Shown here: positions 34,402-41,040 of the stretch, one piece after another | How the letters are laid out: each line of letters opens with the position of its first letter | Position numbering within the stretch: position 1 is the stretch's first letter | Virus record (IMG/VR): IMGVR_UViG_3300040809_001432 | Location: 1 to 41,040 of that record | Length of the DNA: 41,040 nt | DNA from: a virus | Reading direction: 5' to 3' (one strand) | The notes under the pieces: generated by a model | Databases searched by the model: none | The model's input: the letters and a program-made list of their open reading frames with translations, nothing else | What the model was told of the DNA's origin: nothing | Translations under genes and position numbers: made by a program

Positions 34402-36822
34402 ATGAATAATATTAATGAAAAAATAATTTGTCCTGCAGTATGGGATCATTTATGTGTTAATACAAATGGCCATAACAGATTATGTTGTAATTCTAAAACT
34501 AGAGATTCCGATACATTTTTGTACAATCTTGATAATCATTGGAACAAATATAGACTTGATATTAAACAGCAAATGTTAGCAGGTATTAAACCAAAAGAAT
34601 GCAATTCTTGTTGGGATAAAGAGAAGAATAATATTACTAGTTTAAGAGAAACATTAGTAGAAAGATATAAGTTTTATAATTGGTGGGATGATTTTGTAAA
34701 CTCTATTAACATTCATAAAAAGTATCCTACAGAATGGGATTTAAAATTAGGAAATTTTTGTAATCTTAGTTGTAGAATGTGTAACAGTTATAGCAGCAGT
34801 AAATATGCAACTGAATTAAAAAAAATATACAAAGAAACTGGATATGATTATGGTATAGATCCAAATGAAAGATATTTTGAACAATTAGAATGGTATAATT
34901 CAGATCTTTTTTATGACATTTTTAAAAAATCAGTAGATAATGGTTTAAAAGCCATTAAATTTACAGGAGGAGAACCATTGATGGTGCCTAATGTAAAAAA
35001 AATGATAGATTATTGCATTAAAACCAATGTAGCTAAAAATGTAGAATTAAAAATTATTACCAATGCTACGCTTTTAGATGATGAATGGGTTGATAAATTT
35101 AAGAATTTTAAAGATGTGATTTTAAATTGTTCAGTTGATGGAGTTGGTGATATTTTTGAGTATATAAGACATCCTGCAAGTTGGGATACAGTTTATAAAA
35201 ATTTGAATAATCTTAAAGAAATAAAAACAAAAAATATAGTTTTTACAATTTCTTTCACTATGCAAATTTATAATATATTGCAATTACAAAAAATGATTAT
35301 GTTAAGGAGAGAATTAAATGCACAAACTGTAAATGTAATACCTTTATCTGAGCCAAATTATTTTGATGCAAAAAATGCTCCGTTATTTTTAAAAAAACAA
35401 GCTATAGAACAAATTGATGGTATAGTAACAAAAAATCATTTCGAAGAAAGATTTGTAAACAATGCCAGAAGTAAAATTAACCAACAAGCTGATTCTAATG
35501 TTAACCAACTTTACAGTAAGTTAGTAAGTATTACCGAGCTTAAAGATAAGTATAAAAATCAAGATATATATAGTACTGAATTAGGTGAGGTTTTTTTGAA
35601 AATAAAACAAATTGCAGAAAATGTAGATACAAATACTAAAAAAATTGGGAAGACATTTTGTGTCTTACCTTGGACTCATATAGCAACAAACTCAAATGGT
35701 AATCTTAGAGTTTGTTGTAATTCTGTATCCGGTAAAAATTTAATAAGGAAACCTAATGACGAGCCTTATAAGATATATAAGAAGGGAGAAGTAGTAGAAG
35801 CGTGGAATAGTGATTACTATAAAAATTTGAGGAAGCAATTTTTAAATGACGAAGTGCCTGACATATGCACAAGATGTTTTGATTTAGAAAAAAATGGCGT
35901 AAAAAGTCCAAGAAATGGATGGAATGAAAATTACTATGACGAAAATGCATTATATGAAGAAAATGCACCATTCAAAATAAAATATGTAGATATAAGATTA
36001 GGAAATCTTTGCAATTTAAAATGTAGGATGTGTAATCCCTATTCTAGTAATCAATGGGTAAAAGAATGGAAATTATTAGAAAAAGATTTTTTAGATACTG
36101 AGTTAGATAGACTTGAACAATTGAACTGGCCAGAAAAATCTGCATTATGGGATAATTTAAAATTAGTTGCAAACGATGTTGTTATGATTTATCTTACTGG
36201 AGGAGAACCTACTATAATAAAAGAACAACATAAATTATTAGATTATTTTTTAGATAACAATTTAGCAAAGAATGTTAAATTAAAATATAATACTAATCTA
36301 ACAAATATTCCGCATCATTTATTAGATAAATGGAAAAAATTTAAAAATGTTCAAGTAAATTGTTCCATTGATGCTATTGGATCATTGGATAGATACATTA
36401 GGTATCCGAGTGATTGGAATACTATTGCAGAAAATTTTCAAATTGTAAAAAATTTAGAAAATTGCACAATAGAAGTACATTGTACTGTTCAAATGTATAA
36501 TATTATGAGGCTATATGAAATTTTGGATTGGACAATGCAACAAAGAACAAAAATATATTTAAATGTGCTTCATCATCCGGATTATTTAAGTGTTAAAGTT
36601 TTGCCTAATGAATTCAAAAAAATTATTTCAAAAAAATTACAAGAATTTACTTATATCAAAACTGTACCCGGTTTAATAAATTACATAAATTCAGATGATT
36701 GGTATAATAGTTTATTCCAAAAATTTGTCAAAAAAACCAAAATTATAGATTTCGAAAGGAATCAAAATTTTTTAGATCATGTGCCTGAATTTGAACAGTA
36801 TTTTAAAACAGAAACTTTATGA
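34402..36822 (+). CDS. Tandem twitch radical SAM fusion protein, 806 aa
   Basis: Two complete twitch radical SAM modules lie in one chain. Module 1 (about 1-400) has twitch cysteines C10, C28-C29, C67 and C70, a core CxxxCxxC at C120/C124/C127 and TGGEP at 188-192. Module 2 (about 412-806) has 'FCVLPWTHIATNSNGNLRVCC' (C420, C438-C439), C489/C492, a core at C537/C541/C544 and TGGEP at 599-603. Each ends with a 'SVDG.G/SIDAIG...YIR.P..W' segment. Both modules keep all cluster cysteines, so both look active. The in-frame TTG at 34387 is rejected in favour of ATG 34402. The layout could channel an intermediate between two radical steps or process a repetitive substrate. It ends in an ATGA overlap with the next gene. 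Confidence 0.88.
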   Translation: MNNINEKIICPAVWDHLCVNTNGHNRLCCNSKTRDSDTFLYNLDNHWNKYRLDIKQQMLAGIKPKECNSCWDKEKNNITSLRETLVERYKFYNWWDDFVNSINIHKKYPTEWDLKLGNFCNLSCRMCNSYSSSKYATELKKIYKETGYDYGIDPNERYFEQLEWYNSDLFYDIFKKSVDNGLKAIKFTGGEPLMVPNVKKMIDYCIKTNVAKNVELKIITNATLLDDEWVDKFKNFKDVILNCSVDGVGDIFEYIRHPASWDTVYKNLNNLKEIKTKNIVFTISFTMQIYNILQLQKMIMLRRELNAQTVNVIPLSEPNYFDAKNAPLFLKKQAIEQIDGIVTKNHFEERFVNNARSKINQQADSNVNQLYSKLVSITELKDKYKNQDIYSTELGEVFLKIKQIAENVDTNTKKIGKTFCVLPWTHIATNSNGNLRVCCNSVSGKNLIRKPNDEPYKIYKKGEVVEAWNSDYYKNLRKQFLNDEVPDICTRCFDLEKNGVKSPRNGWNENYYDENALYEENAPFKIKYVDIRLGNLCNLKCRMCNPYSSNQWVKEWKLLEKDFLDTELDRLEQLNWPEKSALWDNLKLVANDVVMIYLTGGEPTIIKEQHKLLDYFLDNNLAKNVKLKYNTNLTNIPHHLLDKWKKFKNVQVNCSIDAIGSLDRYIRYPSDWNTIAENFQIVKNLENCTIEVHCTVQMYNIMRLYEILDWTMQQRTKIYLNVLHHPDYLSVKVLPNEFKKIISKKLQEFTYIKTVPGLINYINSDDWYNSLFQKFVKKTKIIDFERNQNFLDHVPEFEQYFKTETL

Positions 36823-38204
36823 AAGTAACAAACGCCATTGTAAATATTGCAAATGATAGCAATAATGTAGGATTTTTATTTTGGAATGATTATTATATAA
36901 ATAGGAAAAAGTATAAATTCCATGCAAAGTACGCAACAGAATTAATGAATTTAACAATAACTACTACTAATGCCTCGTTTGATCAAAATATAAATTTTAT
37001 AACAACAAATAATATTAATGAAGGATTGCAATTTTATAAAAAATTAAATTTTGAAGTAGTTATAGTACAAACTCCTGGTCATATTTTAAAAGGTAATTTT
37101 TTAACTGAATTATTAAATTATACTAATACCTTAGATTGGTCTTTAATTGGACATATCTTAGATAAAGGTAATTGGTTAACACTTCATGATCAATGTTTTG
37201 TAATAAATTTAACAAAATTTTTTGACAACGAATTAGATTTTAATATAGAAAAGCAAAATTTACTTGTTCCGTTATATGATCGAAGTTTTGATAATTTTCA
37301 CGATAATTATACTCCTAAGTTTGTAAAATTTAATAATAATTTTAGCAAAATGCAAGTAGGGTTTGCAGCAAATATTTTATCAAAGTCTTTATTAACTAAT
37401 TCGTTACATATTTTTCCTGAAAGTATAAGAAATACCAAAACCCATCTTTATCCTGAAAATGATATGCATTATGAAGATTGGAATGGCATAGGATTAACTG
37501 ATGTTAAAGGTAATCAGTTATCTCAATTAACTAAAATTATTGAAAATCATGCAAATCCTAAAAGCAGGCAAATTCATTTTTTTAACAATGAAAGTTGTAA
37601 CATAGATAGAATTAAAAAGTTTACAAAAAAAGAAAAATTTGAAAACTTAATTGTTCCTGCTAGTGGATTTTATGCTAATCAATTCTTAAAACATTTTGAT
37701 GTTAAAAAAATTATATTTTTTGATATAATGCCTGACATTTTAAATATTAAAAAAGAATTAGACAAAATATGGGACGGTTCACAAGAAAAATTAGATGAAA
37801 TCAGTTATAAACACAAAGATATAATATTTGATAGTAGTAAGGAAAAAAAATTAAAGGATATGTATGTAAATGATTTATATAGTTTTACTAAATATAAAGA
37901 AGTTTTAAAAGAATATGTAGAGATTGATATTATTCAATTGCCTGAAAGATTTGTAGACATTGTTCCTAAAAATGGAGACACGTTTATATGGTTAAATTCT
38001 ATTTACACTTATTGGTATAATCTTTGGTTACATAAGCCACACAACATTGTAGAATCATATATAACATTGATGAAGTCTTTAGCTAAAAATAAAAATAAAA
38101 TTTGGATAGAAGTAAAAGATCCGTTAGGAGGATATAAACTATTTGAAAAAAATGATTTTTTCCTGGATTATGCTTATAAAAGTGGTTATTCATTATGGAC
38201 TTAA
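36819..38204 (+). CDS. Hypothetical protein, Rossmann-like C-terminus, 461 aa
   Basis: This 461-residue protein is not recognised with confidence. The N-terminal half has strands such as 'VVIVQTPGHIL' and 'WSLIGHILDKGNW', then 'LHDQCFVINL', recalling glycosyltransferase-like folds but without a clear DxD. The C-terminal half has 'LIVPASGFYANQFLKHF' near 280, followed by 'KIIFFDIMPDIL'. That is a beta-loop-alpha-beta arrangement like a nucleotide- or SAM-binding Rossmann domain ending in an acidic residue. It then runs to 'IWIEVKDPLGGYKLF'. I infer a transferase, possibly a methyltransferase. The gene is bounded by an ATGA start and a 10-base end overlap, so it belongs to the cluster. Confidence 0.5.
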   Translation: MKVTNAIVNIANDSNNVGFLFWNDYYINRKKYKFHAKYATELMNLTITTTNASFDQNINFITTNNINEGLQFYKKLNFEVVIVQTPGHILKGNFLTELLNYTNTLDWSLIGHILDKGNWLTLHDQCFVINLTKFFDNELDFNIEKQNLLVPLYDRSFDNFHDNYTPKFVKFNNNFSKMQVGFAANILSKSLLTNSLHIFPESIRNTKTHLYPENDMHYEDWNGIGLTDVKGNQLSQLTKIIENHANPKSRQIHFFNNESCNIDRIKKFTKKEKFENLIVPASGFYANQFLKHFDVKKIIFFDIMPDILNIKKELDKIWDGSQEKLDEISYKHKDIIFDSSKEKKLKDMYVNDLYSFTKYKEVLKEYVEIDIIQLPERFVDIVPKNGDTFIWLNSIYTYWYNLWLHKPHNIVESYITLMKSLAKNKNKIWIEVKDPLGGYKLFEKNDFFLDYAYKSGYSLWT

Positions 38205-38827
38205 AACAATTAGCAAAGCTAAGATGTGCATGGGTAAAAATGAATTATGAAGTGCCATCATCAGATATATTATTTGAATTTAAACGAATACAACATTTAT
38301 TAGTAAATCATCGCACAGATTATTCTTACGGTTGGCAAAGTTTAACTTTGCATGGGCATAATTTACATTGGACAGAAGCTATAGATAAATATCCTGGATA
38401 TGAAGATCAAATTGATTCTAATTTCGATTATCACTGGACTGAGCTAGCAAAGGAATGTCCGATTACCACAGAGTTTATTAGTTCTCTACCATATAGTAAA
38501 TTACATAGGGTAAGATTTATGCTTTTACGTAAAGGTGGTTATATTAGGTTCCATAGAGATACAGACAAATTAACATTATCACCATTGAATATAAGCATAA
38601 ACAATCCTAAAAATTGTTCTTTTATTGTATATGATGATATTTTAGATATTGAAAAAACTATTCCTTTTGATGATAGTACTAGTTTTCATGTAAATATTGG
38701 TTTACGACATGCGGTTTTTAATAATTCTAATGAAGACAGACTGCATATTATAGTTCATGGTAATCATATAAAAGATTTTAATTTAATATGTCAAAATTTA
38801 ATTGTTAATTATGATAAGGAAATATGA
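38195..38827 (+). CDS. Aspartyl/asparaginyl hydroxylase-like oxygenase, 210 aa
   Basis: The sequence 'HRVRFMLLRKGGYIRFHRDTD' supplies H120-R121-D122. 'INNPKNCSFIVYDDI' and 'VNIGLRHAVFNNSNEDRLHIIVHG' supply a distal H172 and Arg near 181. The spacing fits the Asp/Asn beta-hydroxylase (cupin-type, 2-oxoglutarate) family, with two His as iron ligands. In that family the substrate is a protein or peptide side chain, so this gene hints at a polypeptide target, though small-molecule members exist. It is cytoplasmic, with no signal peptide. It overlaps its neighbours by 10 and 4 bases. It is the second oxygenase of the cluster and not closely similar to the first. Confidence 0.72.
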   Translation: MDLKQLAKLRCAWVKMNYEVPSSDILFEFKRIQHLLVNHRTDYSYGWQSLTLHGHNLHWTEAIDKYPGYEDQIDSNFDYHWTELAKECPITTEFISSLPYSKLHRVRFMLLRKGGYIRFHRDTDKLTLSPLNISINNPKNCSFIVYDDILDIEKTIPFDDSTSFHVNIGLRHAVFNNSNEDRLHIIVHGNHIKDFNLICQNLIVNYDKEI

Positions 38828-39993
38828 TAGATAAAGATACTTTTTGCTATGTTCCTTTTAAAGAATTATATTTTGAGGAATTGTATGGAGGAAATATAAG
38901 GAGTTGTTGCATACAAGATATAAAAGACGAAATAGATAGTAATGATGTTTTTGAAAATGATCCAAATATATGGTTTTTAAAAGCAAACAAGCGTATAAAA
39001 CAATTGCGTACAGCTTTTGTTAAAGGCCAAAAACCAAAAGAATGTTGGAGATGTTGGAAATTAGAAGATGATAATGCAGTAAGTTATAGACAAAAATGGA
39101 ATAGGCGGTATCAGAATGAAACTAGAGCCGTCAGCTTACGAGTTATAGATATACGATTAAGCAATAAGTGCAATTTGCAGTGTAAGATGTGTGGTCCGCA
39201 CTTTAGCGATCAAATAGGAAAAAATGTTTTAGAAGCAGTTAAACATACCAATTATAAAAATGAATTTCATAATAATAATTTTAGGCCTACAGATAATAAA
39301 TTATTATTTAATTTAAAAAATAGTCTTCCTCAAAATAAAACTATAGAAAAAATAAAATTAGGCGGCGGCGAACCTATGATTATGGATGAAGTTGAAGATT
39401 TTTTACAGGCTTTGGTTGAAAAAGGTAGGACAGATTTAGATATTTTTGTTTTAAGTAATTGTACAACAATTAAAACAAGTATAATAGATATATTAACAAA
39501 ATTTAATAAAGTTGAAATAAGCTGTAGTATTGATGGAGTAGGTAAGTGGATAGAATACCAAAGATTTCCATGTAGTTGGAAAAGTATCGAAAGAAATTTT
39601 AAAAGGTTACAAGATGCAGGAATTACCGCAACCCTAACCCCTTGTTTTTCAATGCTAAATATTTTAGGATTAGCAGAATATATTGACTGGGTAAATTCGT
39701 TAGGCATTGTTTATACATCATTTAATGAAGTTCATTTTCCTAGTTGTTTGCATTGGTCAGTGATTCCTATAGATTTTAGGAAAGACTTAAACGATAGGTT
39801 AGAAAATATTTCTTTTAAGGTGCCTAGATCAGAACATTTATTTACAAGTATAAAGCATAGATTAAAAACTGAGCATAGGCTATTAACAGATGCCGAAAAA
39901 GATACGTTAAGGAATAAAATATTATTATGGGATTATAACAATAAAATTAAATTTAAAGATTTTGTACCTTTTTACAGAGAATTAAATTTATGA
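38824..39993 (+). CDS. Twitch-type radical SAM protein, 389 aa
   Basis: This 389-residue protein has the same order as the other twitch members: C8, C28-C29, C74 and C77 for the auxiliary cluster, then CxxxCxxC at C116, C120 and C123 ('CNLQCKMC'). 'LGGGEPMIM' (GGEP at 181-184), 'LSNCTTI' and 'SCSIDGVGKWIEYQRFPCSW' follow. It has the short conserved tail 'WDYNNKIKFKDFVPFYREL'. The twitch motif begins 'FCYVPFKELYFEE', a loose variant of the PW.HL form, suggesting substrate specificity different from its neighbours. It starts at an ATGA overlap with the hydroxylase gene, which suggests co-translation of the two oxidising enzymes. Confidence 0.87.
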   Translation: MIDKDTFCYVPFKELYFEELYGGNIRSCCIQDIKDEIDSNDVFENDPNIWFLKANKRIKQLRTAFVKGQKPKECWRCWKLEDDNAVSYRQKWNRRYQNETRAVSLRVIDIRLSNKCNLQCKMCGPHFSDQIGKNVLEAVKHTNYKNEFHNNNFRPTDNKLLFNLKNSLPQNKTIEKIKLGGGEPMIMDEVEDFLQALVEKGRTDLDIFVLSNCTTIKTSIIDILTKFNKVEISCSIDGVGKWIEYQRFPCSWKSIERNFKRLQDAGITATLTPCFSMLNILGLAEYIDWVNSLGIVYTSFNEVHFPSCLHWSVIPIDFRKDLNDRLENISFKVPRSEHLFTSIKHRLKTEHRLLTDAEKDTLRNKILLWDYNNKIKFKDFVPFYRELNL

Positions 39994-41040
39994 ATTCACA
40001 AAAAAACATTGTTTGTAGTAAGATGTGGACAGATATAAATGTTAGAATACCATATAAAAGTATTATCAATTGTTGTAAAAAAGATAACACAGTTGTATCT
40101 TTAGAAGAAATACAAGAAAAAGGTATAGATGTTTTTCATTTTAGGAAAGAAGAGTATGATGACAAAAAGCATTTTGTAGAAAATAATTGGTTTCCAAAAA
40201 ATTGTAGAAATTGCGAACAAAATTGGCCAAATAGTATTTGGAATAGGTGGAATAAATGGAGAGAAAAAACAACGGATGAAGTAGCAGAATTTCCTTTACT
40301 GTCATTGGAAAATAATATGACAGAATATATTGAAATTATGTTGTCTACAGTTTGCAATCAAACATGCATGTATTGTGGAAGTCATACAAGTAGTCTCTGG
40401 GCAGAGTTAGAAGGGCTAAAACAAACTGAAGATACAGAATATTTAAACCTAGTTTTAGGAAATATTTATGAATTTGTAGATAAAAAACAAATAGATAATG
40501 TTACTTATAATTTTTTAGGTGGTGAGCCATTTTTAGATCTACGATTTAATAGTGTACTAGATAATCTTGTTAATATACATAAAAAAAATAATACACATAT
40601 TGCCAGATTGTTAATAACTACAAATTTAAATATAAAAAGAAAAATTTTACAAAATTTTTTGTCCAAGTGGAACTCGTATAATTTAGATAAAACAAAGTTA
40701 GTAATATGTCCAAGTATTGATAGGATTGGGCGTATGGGGGAAATAATTAGAGATGGTTTAAATTTTAATTTATTTGATAGCAATATAGATTTGTTATGTG
40801 ATTATGCAAAAAGAAATAATAATTTTAGGATTAGTTGGTCGCCAGCAATTAATTTGTTAAGTATTTCTGGTCACTTAGAATTGCTGCGTTATATTGAAAA
40901 CAAATGTTCTAATATGAATAGCGTTCACCAATGGACTATAGGAGAAAATTTCATAAATGGTCCTTTACCTATGCATCCCGGTTTAGCACCAGAAAGTTAT
41001 AAAAATTACATGGACGAATCTATACAATTATTAAAAAATC
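39990..41040 (+). CDS. Twitch-type radical SAM protein, 3' partial
   Basis: This frame opens at ATG 39990 (ATGA overlap with the previous stop) and stays open to the right edge: 350 codons with no stop. The twitch cysteines are C9, C28-C29, C72 and C75, and the radical SAM core is C122/C126/C129 ('CNQTCMYCG'). 'FLGGEP' ends at 180. The following 'ICPSIDRIGRMGEIIRDGLNF' fits the SAM-barrel strand, more divergent than in the sister genes. The visible part lacks a C-terminus, so extra domains cannot be judged. It is the fifth radical SAM gene and sixth radical SAM domain here. The cluster therefore may continue beyond the window. Confidence 0.83.
   Translation, partial: MNSQKNIVCSKMWTDINVRIPYKSIINCCKKDNTVVSLEEIQEKGIDVFHFRKEEYDDKKHFVENNWFPKNCRNCEQNWPNSIWNRWNKWREKTTDEVAEFPLLSLENNMTEYIEIMLSTVCNQTCMYCGSHTSSLWAELEGLKQTEDTEYLNLVLGNIYEFVDKKQIDNVTYNFLGGEPFLDLRFNSVLDNLVNIHKKNNTHIARLLITTNLNIKRKILQNFLSKWNSYNLDKTKLVICPSIDRIGRMGEIIRDGLNFNLFDSNIDLLCDYAKRNNNFRISWSPAINLLSISGHLELLRYIENKCSNMNSVHQWTIGENFINGPLPMHPGLAPESYKNYMDESIQLLKN

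Noticed and set aside
36896-36903. Exact TATAAATA inside a gene
   Set aside because: It lies within the coding sequence of 36819-38204 with no downstream start to serve. Such octamers are expected by chance several times in this composition.
39330-39707. 125-codon minus-strand frame opposite a radical SAM gene
   Set aside because: It is the mirror of conserved radical SAM coding sequence and shows no ribosome-binding site or recognisable domain.
1-41040. CRISPR, tRNA genes, insertion sequences, integrase or attachment sites
   Set aside because: I saw no spaced direct repeats, cloverleaf-like sequence, transposase or recombinase motifs. The compact same-strand gene layout leaves no room for them.
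21611-41040. Reading the cluster as a bacterial O-antigen operon or prophage insertion
   Set aside because: The genes resemble marine phage families, share composition with the flanking structural genes and follow them without a boundary, so a host-derived chromosomal operon is not supported by this window.

Overview
The window reads as part of a marine T4-like myovirus genome (the cyanophage/pelagiphage type of contractile-tailed phage). The evidence is strong AT-richness, every gene on the + strand with almost no intergenic DNA, an uninterrupted block of large virion and tail-fibre proteins with modules familiar from marine T4-like phages, and a T4 late-promoter-like TATAAATA in front of a structural gene. 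I cannot name the species. A low-GC marine bacterial host such as SAR11 or Prochlorococcus is a guess from composition and gene content. No tRNA, rRNA, CRISPR array, insertion sequence, integrase or clear terminator is visible, and there is no gene-free stretch longer than about 60 bases.

Region 1 (1-21270) is the adhesion/virion block. It opens with a giant, 5'-truncated structural protein of at least 4654 residues. This appears to be a mosaic of beta-strand 'NG' modules, carbohydrate-binding-like WxxxxxYxxGDxV modules, FG-GAP-like propeller repeats and glycine-rich repeats. A 204-aa virion protein follows. Next come three tail-fibre paralogues that share an N-terminal module but end in different C-termini (tail collar; a third-fibre-specific end; a 'ADLAE' tip domain), and then a 309-aa structural protein.

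Region 2 (21271-41040, running off the right edge) is about 20 kb of tightly packed enzyme genes with many 4-, 8- or 10-base stop/start overlaps. It holds two small GT-A glycosyltransferases, an 848-aa protein with two glycosyltransferase-like domains and a methyltransferase-like domain, a 75-aa orphan protein, and a radical SAM/SPASM-like enzyme. It continues with a compact asparagine-synthetase-like amidotransferase, a CMP-sugar synthetase-like cytidylyltransferase, two paralogues of unknown function, an SGNH hydrolase, two Fe(II)/2-oxoglutarate-type oxygenases and an unrecognised Rossmann-like protein. Four twitch-type radical SAM genes complete it, one of them a fusion of two complete radical SAM modules. 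In total there are six radical SAM domains in five genes.

The toolkit (nucleotide-sugar activation, glycosyl transfer, amidation, hydroxylation, ester chemistry, methylation-like and radical chemistry) sits on the same strand directly behind the tail-fibre genes. My main inference is that it is a phage-encoded modification locus. It may decorate virion adhesins or make or remodel a surface glycan late in infection. The substrate is not shown by the sequence, and a host-surface or peptide substrate remains possible.
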